The notes below the pieces were generated by a model that worked only from the letters and a program-made list of their open reading frames with translations, had not been told where the DNA came from and made no database searches. This document shows, piece after piece, positions 46,984-57,859 of a DNA stretch of 64,000 nucleotides. A program made the translations under genes and the position numbers. Numbering within the stretch: the stretch's first letter is position 1; every line of letters starts with the position of its first letter. The DNA is from Calycina herbarum (Eukaryota > Ascomycota > Leotiomycetes > Helotiales > Pezizellaceae), in the NCBI GenBank assembly GCA_001414485.1, contig LLEY01000031.1, positions 419,662-483,661 on the forward strand. Reading direction: 5' to 3'.

Positions 46984-48999
46984 TGTGGGTTGGGCGTTGG
47001 GTTCGGGTTGGGATTCGAGTGTTGGAGGTTGCCTCTCTTTTCTCGAGAGGCTTTGATGGCTTATCGTGGAGAACAAAGGAAGGTCCCCCACCCGTTCTAA
47101 TAAAAGAAAATTATAGGGCGTCGAAGCTCAACGGCTTTGTTATACTTCTTCTACAAGTTGGCGTAGAAGGTTTGGGTATTTTGATCCTGTTGGGAGCTCG
47201 TTCTGACGCTGCCAACTGGATTGTAGGATGGAAGTTTTTGGAGGTGTCGTTCCAATTGATATGCCCTTCAAACGAGTGTGATGTCAGTCGCGCACTGATT
47301 GGAGTTGGAGGAAATGAGGATTCGCGTTGGTGAGAGGTCGGGAAGAGAGGACGAACAACAGATCAAGTGGAGTCAGGTTGGGTGGGAACCTTCATAGCGT
47401 ACAGATGCGGTGGAGCGTGAATACAATGGGTAGACCAAAGAGTTGCCACTTTATTACAGAGGTGAGGTTGAATTGGGAATTAGGAGTTTTCCTCGTAGTC
47501 CAGCCCAGCCCGTCTTCTTTTTGCAAGTCCTCTCCCCTTTTCCACTACAGCTTCAACCCCTGCTCGCACCACATCCATCCCACCGCTGCCCCTGATGTGA
47601 TGTTCCCTGCGTTGTAGACGCGCGCCTCCCTACCAGCACATCGGAGCGGGTACCGCGTTACCATAAATACATACATGCGAGAGGAAAACCAAGGTTTATC
47701 AAAACCATTCCCCGCCTCTGATTGGAGCCATTGGTTCACACGAATCGTCGCTTCCCTCTCTTTTGAACTCTTAGCGGGTCCCCCTCTAGATCGCCAAGTG
47801 ACGCTGCGCTTGTCCTGCTCTCACCAAAAAACGACGTCATCCCCAACAATTCACTTTTCCCCATCTGCACTTTCCTCACGAAGGACCGATTCCCATCACT
47901 CGTCACTCAATTGAGGTTCTCAGCTCGCACTCCTCCCTCACATGTTGTAACTTGTAAGCTTCATTCGCGTTTCAAAGGAATCTCCCTCCTGCAGCAAAAT
48001 TAAATTCCCTGCTTCAATCAAGCATCCTTATCATGATTCCCTCCCCTATCAGCCCCCTGAATCAAAATTAAATACGCCAGGGGAACGATAACAGACTGGG
48101 TTCGCAAGAGCCAATCGTTACCCTTAGCTAGTGAAACCTAGAACGGATAGCTGAACCTGGATTCCGCCACTTGCTCACCCGTCGTGGGGGTCACCCACCG
48201 AAGTTATTTTATATGGAGCGTGTTTCCCGTCTCGACTCCCAGACACCAGAGGTAAAATACGAGAAGGAACTGGGAAATCCTGGATACTTTTCCCATGCGA
48301 GGGGAGAATTCTGGTTTTTAGTTGCATTTTTCGTTTTGGGTGCTTGGATATCGCATGTGAAAATCTCTCTTGGGCCGTCGCCGAATGTCCGGTTCTGGTG
48401 GACTCCTCGTGGAGAATCCTGAGATCTGATCATCGTGGAGAAATGTGAGGGTCTGCAGAGGTTGAGGTGTCTCCATCCTGACGATTGCGTGCTTACTTTT
48501 TGTGGTTCTGTTTCGTCTCTCTTGCCTTTTTTGAGAAATGCATCGGCGATTCAACTTCTTTGCTGTTTTCTTGGGTTTTTGTTCCATCGCGTTGTCATCT
48601 TTCTCAGCGAACTTTCCGTACAAGGCCACGTCGGATCGCAAACCGATACGCAAACTTATCACAAGTGGAGCTAGTGGTCGAGCCAGCGTCTGGTCTACTA
48701 TGAAGCACACTCACAACCCCATTCTTAATATTTCCCTGAAATTCAAAAAGACCGCATTAGGATAATATAAATACGAACCAAGCAGCACCTCACCTACTAC
48801 CTTGGATGCAATCATTTACAGAATCACGTTATGTATTCTCGACATCTCTTCCGCGCGGATTCAATCCAAGAAACAGAGAGCTACACGAAGTGTAGGAAGT
48901 ACAAGTAAATTCGTGATCTTTTTCCAACACGTATTTTGTATATATTCTTTTATTAAATTCAAATCTTCTTCCCGGTGGTATTCACAGTTTACTTGATTA
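46984..48999. other. Long upstream region without a supported gene
   Basis: The 5' flank of the MscS channel followed by 1.9 kb with overlapping short frames. The best candidate, 48171-48422 on the plus strand, has one hydrophobic segment but no start context, homologue or splicing evidence. Pyrimidine-rich tracts at 47510-47560 and 47870-47990 look like promoter or leader sequence of an unrecognised transcript. Confidence 0.4.
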
Positions 49000-49167
49000 T
49001 GTCACGAGATAAGTGGGCCTTGTCACATGATCGGTCCACCTACTAAGCGAGGAGCGTAGGGTATAAAGTCCTACGCTCACTTCTGTTATTCTAGAAGAAT
49101 TCAAGCATCTATTTTAACTTAACTTTGCTCATCCAATGCTCACAATATCGCTCCTGTAATCGCCACA
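49000..49167 (+). mobile_element. 168-bp solo LTR with 5-bp target duplication
   Basis: The element begins TGTCACGAGATAAGTG and ends AATCGCCACA (TG..CA) and is flanked on both sides by GATTA (48995-48999 and 49168-49172). A TATAAAG box at 49062-49068 sits in the loop of a perfect 9-bp stem (GAGCGTAGG / CCTACGCTC). These are LTR hallmarks; the short length suggests a Copia-type element. No internal region remains, so it arose by recombination between two LTRs. It is not visibly RIP-mutated, consistent with its small size. Confidence 0.85.
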
Positions 49168-49371
49168 GATTACTTATAGTAAATAACTACCTTGATAATT
49201 AGTAGAGTAGTAGTTTCTAACCACTCCAGATTAAGAGTTTCTCTGTGTGGTATGGAGGTACGGCGGTGGAATATTGTTACCTGCGTGCTGAAGTACTATT
49301 GAAGTCACTGGTCAAGAAAAAGTTCATATTTCATCTATAACATCCTTTACCCATTACAAAACTTCGGTATA

Positions 49372-51217
49372 CTAGTTATCATTATCAGCATCTCGACTCA
49401 ACAGTTGTGACCTAGGAATAACTAACGCTTGTACAACAGTCCTGAGATCAGTAATGTTAATTTGATCCCCTCGATTCGACGCCAAGGCTTGGTTTGAGAC
49501 AAGCACATTCTTTATCTGCCATCCATTAAGTTCCCACATATCCAGCTCTTCATACTCCATTCCTCCAATATCAAGACCCTGTACCATGTGTCTGCCAAAC
49601 TTCACCAGATCTGCTCCCGTGTAACGACATCATGATTAGAGTAAACCAGAGTAATATAAATCCTAGAATAAAAAGCATGATCGAACGTGCGAATACAGTT
49701 AGTTATCAAGAACAAGATTCCCTTGTAGTATTCCAAAAGTTGGAAGGAGATAGAGACTAGTGCATTTCACTAGAGATCTAATACTATACGTTCGAGAGGA
49801 AAATATCCGTTTCGTCTGGGAGGAAAACCGTACCGAAGGAATTGGAAATATCGACCACGCGTTTAAGTGACGCTTCGAGGTTTTGGCCGTTGTGTCTAGC
49901 TTGTCATAGGTGACTATATAAAATAGGCGATGGTTGTATTCGACAACCGCTTTTCTCGGTAACAAAAGAACTTCTAAAGAACAAGAGAAACCTCACTTTC
50001 AGCTGTTATCTTCTTTCCCACACCAGTGGGGCTACGAAGGAGAACTACAAACCCTTTTTCTTTGTCTTGTGGAAACGTCAGTTTAACTGATGAGACTTGG
50101 GGTGAGTTACTTGCTCTTTACGAAATCGTTGAAATCTTCGAAATCCATTCCCTCTTTTGTGGCTCCGAAAAAATATACGAATTTACTCTTTTGTTGATTG
50201 TGGAAGCTGCACTCGTTGGGGGAATGCCTTCTTGTTGATGATCTTGTTTTCGACGTTTGCGATGGTTCACTTGGAGAATGTTTTTTGTGTTGTAACGAGG
50301 AAAGGGGACTCGGTCTGGACACGTTGTTAAGTGTTAAGTGATCTTTGATTAGCTCACTGTTGGTAAGCTCGTCACTGATGCTAGACATTTTAATTGTTTC
50401 ATGGGGATTGAAACACTTAAATATGATAGTATCGATGATAATCTCGGAACATAGTTAAAAGGAAATTCAGCACTGAAAATAAGTGAGTATTGCAGAAAAC
50501 GTCTCTACCTCTAGTGATTTATCGGAACTGTGCAACGAAGAGTTTTTCCCATGAACCGCACCCTGATCGATAGAACTGTTGTAGATCCTACGATTTTGCC
50601 TCTTAAAAGTAGTAAATTTCTGCTTACGAGCAATTAGGTTACTCTCAACTACCACCTTATTTGGGTGGTATTTTTTTAAAAAATACCTCTAACTCATTCA
50701 TGAATTTGAATCCACTGTATTCTGAAATTAGAAAGTCTCTAACACGGTGCCACATTCATGGTCTGAAAAATCGATATACTCTGTTTTAAAGGCAAGTGCC
50801 ACAAAGCTTGGTCCTCCTTGGTAGAATCTATTGGTAACGCGGTAGGCCCGAGGATTGTCTGACAAGCCCTCGACGACGCTATCCCCGGGCCAGAAAGCTT
50901 GTCGGAGAATCTCAAAGGATGATGTTAATCTAGATTAAATCAGTCAATTATCCCCCGCGTGAGTTTTAGGTGACGAAATACTTGGGATACATATTCTTAA
51001 TATCTCTGGTTCGAGTGGAGTACTCGGTATTGATGAGTTCCAGTAGTACATTCATGCTCTTCGTAGCTAGCTCCCTGTCCTCGATAGCGGCACATTGAAA
51101 GTTATTAAATATACAATATCTAGTCACCAGAATTTTGAATTCGAGATAGACCAAAAGATTCAGTGGTAGTATAGGACAAGGAACTATCGGTACGGGAGGA
51201 TCGAAACTGCTCACCAT
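49372..51217 (-). pseudogene. AAA+ ATPase with long N-terminal domain, multiply frameshifted
   Basis: Pieces of one fungal AAA+ ATPase occur in order on the minus strand in different frames. There is an N-terminal helical part (51217-50970), then FWPGDSVVEGLSDNPRAYRV and FVALAFKTEYIDFSDHECGTV (about 50900-50750), NLIARKQKFTTFKRQNRRIYN (about 50640-50570) and ELIKDHLTLNN (about 50360). A degenerate Walker A, LLRSPTGVGKKITAES (about 50037-49995), has GKK in place of GK[ST]. Walker B as VFLPDETDIFL (about 49830-49800) is reached only after a one-base shift in a CAAAAC run. The C-terminal helix LNGWQIKNVLVSNQALASNRG is at about 49450-49530. The arginine-finger and sensor part between Walker B and the C-terminus is missing. 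This is clearly non-functional. Confidence 0.75.
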
Positions 51218-52060
51218 CTAGTTTCAACCAATCTAAAATCTTCTCCTTTTTCTTTATCTAGAATCGGCGTCTAGATCAAATCAGTATCCAGGATCGGCTA
51301 CGAGGTAAGCTGCATGATCCCATCATGCACTTTGCCGTAAAGTCAGTGACACAAGTAAACCAGATTATGTGAGGAAGAACGAGCATGGTAGGAAGGTAAC
51401 CTTTCACATTTAAAGCTCAGCCTTCCTCTTTATGGCTTCTTGATTGTAAGTCTAGATATCTATCATCTCGAGCTTTCCACAACATTCACAAACTTACCCA
51501 CCTAGTTAAAATTAAAACTCTATTTTATTATGATGCTTTCCATTACTTTCTGCTTTCTAGCTACAACGAATGCTACTCCGGTTCCTGCTAGTAGTAAGCT
51601 CCGGAGTTTTCCATTAGCTAGATTGGATTAGGGAAATACTGAATTTCTGTCTAGTGTACGGAAATACTATTAGAGATGAGTCATCTGGTATGCCCTGATT
51701 TAAGAGCGATGAAGATATTGGACTGTAGAAATTGAATATTAACCAAGTGTGTAATAAGCAGGGGAAACGATTGATCAATGCATGAGGTGCAGTGATTGAC
51801 TTTAGCATGACCCAAGAAGATATGCGGGATAGTCACGGCAGAGACTCCAAAGTGACGAGGCAAATTTTAGGTGGCTCTACATAAGAGAGGGAGTTAAAGT
51901 TCAGCATTGAAAGTTGTATGGGAGGTCTGCTCACAAGATTACAACTTATTGCAAACCAAAACCTTACAAATCATTTGAACACCTTGTTTTCTACAACCAA
52001 GTACTTGTCGAAGGAGTCTTTTAACAAAATTCATCTATCATGGGTATAAAATCTAAACTC
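51218..52060. other. Intergenic with one possible tiny secreted peptide
   Basis: Apart from the 33-codon frame at 51530-51631, no gene is seen. Overlapping minus-strand frames of 60-64 codons here have no features. Confidence 0.4.
51530..51631 (+). CDS. Possible 33-aa peptide with signal-like N-terminus
   Basis: ATG at 51530 opens MMLSITFCFLATTNATPVPASS.., a hydrophobic start followed by the Ala-x-Pro-Val-Pro run that often follows signal cleavage in fungal secreted proteins, and ends at TAG after RLD. It could be the first exon of a lost secreted protein or chance. No downstream exon was found. Confidence 0.2.
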   Translation: MMLSITFCFLATTNATPVPASSKLRSFPLARLD

Positions 52061-53942
52061 TTAAACATCCACGATCTCACCCCCTCTCTCAACCTCCCCC
52101 CTCCGAATATCATTCAACATCTTCATCCTCTCCCTAATAACAACACCCACCCACTCCCCCTCCGCACTCCCCCGTTTTCTTTCCTCTACTCTTTCAATCT
52201 CAGCCCTTCCTCTGACCTCTTTGATTTCACTCTTCTGTCTCGTTTCCAAGAACTCGGCCTTTCTCTTCTCCCCCTTGACCAAAGCCTGGATCTTCATCCT
52301 CCGATGTTGGTCCCAGAATTTATACTCCTTAGTCTGATCTCGTCGCAAAGCATCCCTCGCTTCCCTAACCTGATACGCAGCATCTGGTTTCGAACCCCAA
52401 CACGCATGTAACTCTTCCACGTATTTGGTTTCAATATCATGTTCCTCCGCGATCCGCTGGAGATATTCTTCCTCAAAGATGTTTTCTAATCCCGAAATCA
52501 TGGTTCTCGATGCGGTGGCGAGGGCATCCAATTCCTCAGAGTGACGAAACGTAAGAGCGTCAAGTTGTTGGTTGAGAATTTGGGAGTGCTGTGTCGAGGT
52601 AAAATCGGAGCGTGAAGAGGTGAGGGATTGTTGATACTCGTGGAGAGCTTCCATTTCCCTCTCGAGAGCTCGGAATTTAGCATCTAAACTCTCTCTCCTG
52701 GCTTGCTCCCTCAAACTTGCTTCCTCTTCCCTAATACGTCTTCTTTCTTCTTCACGGACACGTTCTTGTTCAGCTGCAACGCGTCCCATCTCTTCTTCTG
52801 CACGAATGAATTCCGCCACTAATCTCAAGTTCTCCTCCTCCTCCGCAACTCTCCTCTCCCTAACCGTTCTCGCAGCTGTTTGCTGTTGTCGAGCCGCAGT
52901 TTCAGCTTGCAAAGTAACAAGCTGCGCATCAGTACAAGAACAAGTCCTCCATCTTGCAGAACAAATATAACAAAACTGCGCCGTACACCGACAAGTCATA
53001 TGTCTACACCCCTGATTATGTTCCACAAATGCGTGGCAGGCGTAGCATCTTTTCCATCCTTGCATCTCTGCCAAATTTGTCGTAGCTATTAATTCTGGGT
53101 CTGAAGGGCATTCTACGTTGCCGTGGGAGGGGGCGCGACATGTTGTGCATGTTTTCTTTGCGCAAGAGGGGCAAGAAGCCGTGCGTTGGGGGAGGTTGAT
53201 GGAGGGGGGTGGGATGAAAGCGTTGCAGGGGGTGTGGGAACAGTAGACTCGTTGGGAGACGGGGATGGACCATTCGGAATTTCGGGCTTTGTAGAGTTTT
53301 TGGGTTTGAGCTGGGATGTGGGGAGATATTTTGGCGTAGGGGATTGGGTTTAAGCAGCATTTTGGGGGGAAATGTGCTTCAGTTTCTAGTGCGTTGCTGT
53401 AAGGGGATATCGTTAGTCTTTGGAAATTGATTGGAAGGCATGAGATGGGACATACTTTATCAGTCTGAGAAAACATGGTGGGCAGTAGCTGTGGCAGGTG
53501 AGTTTGATCATGCCCGATGCTGCAAAGTCATCGAGGCAAGAAACACATTCCCTATCAATCTTAGTTTTGAATGTTAGAATTCTATAATTTGAACTTACTC
53601 TGTGGTTGATCCAGAAGCTTCAGACTCTGGTAGATCTGCAGCAGCTGCTGGAGCTGAAGTTGAAAGTCGACTCGTTGCTGGACTTGTATTTGAAAGTGCC
53701 AAAACACTACTCATTTCCCCAAGTCTTTGCAGTGGACTCATCAATTTATCACCCTTCTTTGGCTTCATAAGTGCCGCAAAGCCAGAAAACAACCCCTTCT
53801 CCTGTCTTGCTGGGCTAGCGGGGGAACTGGGATCGGGCGATCTCGAGTGGTATCCGGAATCATTTGATGCTAGAGATATTTGGCTCCCGACACTCAATCG
53901 AGAATTATCTGCCGGCACTAAAGGGCTTAGTCCGCCGCTCAT
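52061..53942 (-). CDS. RBR-type E3 ubiquitin ligase (RING1-IBR-RING2) with coiled coil
   Basis: Cytosolic ubiquitin ligase that forms a thioester on RING2. Three exons join in phase: 53942-53599, 53551-53456 and 53396-52061 (591 residues). RING1 is assembled only by splicing: CVSCLDDFAASGMIKLTCHSYCPPC (written here as its first part CVSCLDDF and second part LTCHSYCPPC), then FPPKCC. The IBR spans about residues 180-244 (VYCSHTPC.. CPSCAKKTCTTC), and RING2 about 264-301 (CYACHAFVEHNQGCRHMTC), with the catalytic Cys in the GCRHM block present. A long charged coiled coil follows to the end. The start is MSGGLSPLVPADNS, but the same frame is open through a single TAA into the ORF at 53961-54467. 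Fungal relatives with N-terminal low-complexity regions are common. Confidence 0.88.
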
Positions 53943-53960
53943 TGTAGTCTTGAAGTATCG

Positions 53961-54467
53961 TTAGCGAGTTCTAAATCTCGACGCTTTAAAGCCCAATCTT
54001 ACATCTTTTCTAGGTTTCACCGAAGCTCGTTTCGCTCGGTTTAATGGCTTTTGACGACGAGCGGCAGCGGCTCGTTGTTCCTCCTCCTCTATATGTCTTG
54101 CTTGTATTCTCTCAATAGAGGATTGAAGGATACCTCGAATCTCTTCTGAAGTATCATCTTGCACTTGGAGAAGTTCGGCCGGTGGATCATATCGTCTCCA
54201 ATCGATAGGTTCGTTTTCAGAGACACTCGACACAACTGGTTCGAAGGTCAAATAGGAAGGAGAGATTGCCTCAAGGTTTGTTTCGACATCGAAAAAGAGT
54301 CCATCGGAACTTCTGGAAGTCGCTGAAGATGGGGCTGGGGATGCGAATATCTGAGCCAGTTCTGCTTGATAGCCTGCAATTGGAAGTGGGAGAAACTGTT
54401 CATGATTCGAATCGATGGCATCACTCAACTCCCTAGGCCAAGTGCCAGCCATTCCAACAAGTGCCAT
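53961..54467 (-). CDS. 168-aa ORF upstream and in frame with the RBR ligase
   Basis: The frame encodes MALVGMAGTWPRELSDAIDS and continues with an acidic, Ser/Pro-containing region, a charged helix (IERIQARHIEEEEQRAAAARRQ) and a basic end KPLNRAKRASVKPRKDVRLG, stopping at TAA. The next ATG, the start of the RBR ligase, is 18 bp further in the same frame with no other stop. Codon use and composition look coding. Either this is the true N-terminus of one longer RBR protein now split by a nonsense mutation, a case of stop readthrough, or a separate small gene. No splice pair that would skip the stop is visible. Confidence 0.5.
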   Translation of the reverse strand: MALVGMAGTWPRELSDAIDSNHEQFLPLPIAGYQAELAQIFASPAPSSATSRSSDGLFFDVETNLEAISPSYLTFEPVVSSVSENEPIDWRRYDPPAELLQVQDDTSEEIRGILQSSIERIQARHIEEEEQRAAAARRQKPLNRAKRASVKPRKDVRLGFKASRFRTR

Positions 54468-56305
54468 ATTGAATCAAATGTAGGCAATAATAAACAATCA
54501 GATACCAGAATTTCTTGATGTAAATCGAAATACACAATTATCTCAATACCTCGGAGCAGATTTGGTATATACGCTTTCCAACGGTACGCCATAAGGCATC
54601 ATGTGCGCCTAGGATCGGTAGCAAACACGCCATAGCCATCGCCAGCATCTCAGCAGCCAACAGCCAACAGCACGGGAGGCTGTACTATCTATGCCGTTAT
54701 TCACGGCTCACCACCGACTAGAATGTCACTAAAAGATAAGCCATCCGAATTCAAACAAGTCTAAAATCCCACAGCCAATGTTTCAAGACAATAAAAAGTC
54801 CAAGGGAAGGTGATGTGGAACAAACCGCTTCTGCCTGCCTGGGCTGAAGTCGGCGGAGTCGTCCAAGCCCGGATCATTGGGCTTCCAGAGTCTGTCAGGA
54901 AAAGAGCCTCGGATCACAGTACGTTGTATCACGTCGTTGACCCAATGGAAGGGCGAGAGAGAAAGAAAGTAGATATCCGAAACTGGGCAGATGTATTGAA
55001 TTGTGGTTTTGCATCGCCTGTTTGGAGATGTTCTCTCATGAGGGGTAAGAGGGGTAGCCCGTGGGCTTCTCTCGGGCGCAAAAAAGTTTGCTACTTGCAA
55101 CTTCCCTTTGAGAGCCTCATGAAGGTGCACGAAATTATCTGAGCCTTGGAAGGTACATTTCAGAAGGTACAAATGACATTGAGGCAACAGTGAGTGATTA
55201 GGAACTGCCACGATCTGTGATGAAAAGAGACGATGGATTCTTAGGGGGAATGGGTTGAGGTTAGTCCCTCCTCGGCCCATCATCGGTGGGACTTTGACTT
55301 TGGATCCCTTCATTTTTCCTTACAACAGCAATTTCCCCGTATTCCGCTCCCTCAAGCTTCATTGAATCTTTGTTGATGATTCTTTCAGTGCTCTAGTCTT
55401 TAGTAACCTCGTCGAGAACTCCGTCGAGGTCAAGATCCGTCAAAGACTCAAACCCCCGAAGAACCTTGAGGACACAAAACAATCCACCCCCCCCCCCCCC
55501 CGGGATTCGTTTTCGAGGACGAGAAAGCATATATGGATGGGGAGGGGGGTTTTATACTTTGAAGGTAGACTCGGGGTCGTGCCTTCCCTTTACGGTTTCG
55601 CTGCCGTCATGGTAGGGCGATGCTCGGTAGCTCGTCGCCATTGTACGTGGAGAGGGAAGGAGCGACCGTGAGGGTTGAGTTGAGGTCGAGCGAGGGAAGG
55701 GGGAAGGGACGACCTTGACCCGCCTCGACCTACCTCAAGACCTACCTACTCTCTCCCACCAAAGCCAGAGCCTCCAGCCACCTCTGGCGATGGGTCACGG
55801 AGGACCCTCAACTCTTCCTCGGGTGAAGTTAAGATACACAGGCGTTATTTCTTCTCAAACTTTGTCTGCTCGCACTTTTCCAAAGATTTCCTGCTAATTT
55901 TTTATGTTTATTTCATGGTTTGTTGACCCTTCCAACACATCCTCCTGTTCTTTCGTCCAGTTCAATTTTTCCATATTGTCTATTACTATTACTCAACGCT
56001 CGAGAGGCAGAGCTTCAACTTGAAGAAAAACACAAAAACTATTATTGCCTGGTCTTCATGATAGTCCTTCTACCCATGCTGTGTTTCTTGGACCTATTAT
56101 TAGCGAGGACCCCGGGTAGTGAGATGAATGTTGGTATCCAATATCTAACATGTTGGATGTAAACATTCACTTCCACCATTACCCCGCGCATTCGGGTTTG
56201 AGTGACAATGAGTAACGTAGTACATTCACAAACCTCCCAACATTCTCCAGCGAGAACGAGGTCACACTCGAACATGACATTCTTCACAAATATTTCATTC
56301 TCGTC
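54468..56305. other. Long intergenic / leader region with a 15-bp poly-C run
   Basis: No supported gene. Two overlapping frames at 54783-55313 (minus) and 54810-55142 (plus) lack any protein character. A run of 15 C lies at 55487-55501. The segment 55700-56300 is pyrimidine-rich and probably the promoter and leader of the reductase that starts at 56306. Confidence 0.4.
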
Positions 56306-57859
56306 ATGGAATCTCACCAGAAAGCTGTTGACCAAAAAGCGACTCATGTGAAAGATTACTACGACCGCAAAGAACCTTTCCGTATCTTTCATGGCTCTAC
56401 CAACAGCACTCGACCCATCCAAAAGGACCGTGTCGTCGACATCAACGCCTTATCCAGAGTTGTTGAAATCGACAAAGCTTCAAAAACAGCGATCGTCGAG
56501 CCAAATGTACCAATGGATAAGTTGATTGAAGCAACTCTCGAACAAGGACTGATACCACCGGTCGTGATGGAGTTTTCTGGCATCACTGTTGGCGGTGGTT
56601 ATGCGGGGTCCGCGGGGGAGAGCAGTTCGTTCAAGTACGGGTACTTTGACCAAACAGTTAACTCTGTTGAAATGGTGTTAGTCACTGGAGAAGTTGTCAC
56701 AGCGTCTAAAACCGAGCGGCCTGATCTATTCAAAGGTGCAGCTGGCTCCTTGGGGACTTTAGGAATCACGACATTAGTTGAGTTGCAACTTATCCAAGCC
56801 AAGAAGTTCGTAAAAACCGCCTATCATCGAAGCAATAATGTACACGACACGATTCAAACTATCCAGCGTGAGATTAGAAATACCTCCAACGATTACGTGG
56901 ACGGGATAATCTTTTCAAAAACCCATGGTGTGGTGATTACCGGTCAACTGACGGACGAAATTCCCAAGTTGGCAACACCCCAAACATTCACTACTGCCTG
57001 GGACCCATGGTACTACCTTCATGTCAAAGAGAAGACTCTCTCTGAGCCTGCTGGGCCTGAGTCGGTACCTGTCACGGAGTATGTCCGTCTAGCCGAATAT
57101 CTCTTCCGTTATGACCGAGGTGGATTCTGGGTGGGCCTCGAGGCATTCAAATACTTTGGCTTCGTTCCTTTCAACCGCTTGACAAGATGGTTTCTGAACG
57201 ACTTCATGCACACTCGGATTCTGTATCGCGCACTTCTTGGTAGCAATGCACAAACTGGAAAGGTTGTCCAAGATTTATCGTTGCCATATTCTACCGCGGA
57301 GAAATTTGTGGAATATACTGGAGAGGAACTTGGAATTTGGCCACTCTGGCTATGTCCCTTGCGAGAGTTGGAACCGCTAACCTTCCATCCAACTACCAGT
57401 GAGCCAGGTCCTAGCAATACTCCGAAGCCGATGTTGAATATTGGACTTTGGGGGAGTGCATCAACGGACAGCGATACATTTATTCAGCAAAACCGGCGAC
57501 TCGAAAGCAAACTTACCGAATTGGGTGGACGGAAGGTTCTTTATTCTCAAACTTTCTATACGGAACAGGAGTTCTGGGGATTGTATGACCGCCAGTGGTA
57601 TGACGGGCTGAGACAAAAATATAATGCTACCACGTTACCGACAGTTTACGAGAAAGTGAAAACGCTCGCGCGGAAGCATGGGGAGTCTCAAATTTCTCTT
57701 TTCAGAAGAATAATAACTGGCTGGCCTTTTGCTGGAATAGTGGGGATATATCAAGCTATACAAAGTCGAGACTATCTACTTCATAGACGGCCATTTTGGA
57801 GATATAAGAATGCTTTTTTGGTGGCCCCGAAGAAACCGGGGGAGAACAAGGAGAGTTGA
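56306..57859 (+). CDS. FAD-dependent Delta24-sterol reductase (DHCR24/DWARF1-like)
   Basis: ER-membrane oxidoreductase of the DHCR24 family, which reduces the C24 double bond of sterol side chains using FAD and NADPH. Single exon, 517 residues, the normal length. The PCMH-type FAD domain is clear: VVDINALSRVVEID, AIVEPNVPMDKLIEATLEQGL, GITVGGGYAGSAGESSSFKYG (residues about 92-112, given here as GITVGGGYAGSAGESS plus FKYG) and DLFKGAAGSLGTLGI (about 140-154). The C-terminal half has WPLWLCPLRE and RQWYDGLRQKYNATTLP, conserved in the family. In a fungus that makes ergosterol the true substrate is uncertain. It has no metabolic neighbours here. Confidence 0.88.
   Translation: MESHQKAVDQKATHVKDYYDRKEPFRIFHGSTNSTRPIQKDRVVDINALSRVVEIDKASKTAIVEPNVPMDKLIEATLEQGLIPPVVMEFSGITVGGGYAGSAGESSSFKYGYFDQTVNSVEMVLVTGEVVTASKTERPDLFKGAAGSLGTLGITTLVELQLIQAKKFVKTAYHRSNNVHDTIQTIQREIRNTSNDYVDGIIFSKTHGVVITGQLTDEIPKLATPQTFTTAWDPWYYLHVKEKTLSEPAGPESVPVTEYVRLAEYLFRYDRGGFWVGLEAFKYFGFVPFNRLTRWFLNDFMHTRILYRALLGSNAQTGKVVQDLSLPYSTAEKFVEYTGEELGIWPLWLCPLRELEPLTFHPTTSEPGPSNTPKPMLNIGLWGSASTDSDTFIQQNRRLESKLTELGGRKVLYSQTFYTEQEFWGLYDRQWYDGLRQKYNATTLPTVYEKVKTLARKHGESQISLFRRIITGWPFAGIVGIYQAIQSRDYLLHRRPFWRYKNAFLVAPKKPGENKES

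Noticed and set aside
48171..48422. 83-codon plus frame with one hydrophobic segment
   Set aside because: No homologous motif, weak start context and no splice partners. Chance cannot be excluded.
51000..51020. TGGTTCGAGT word resembling a tRNA T-arm
   Set aside because: No matching acceptor, D or anticodon arms at the right distances. No tRNA was found in the window.
54783..55313. 176-codon minus frame between the RBR and reductase genes
   Set aside because: Low-information composition, overlapped by an equally long plus frame. Neither shows a domain.
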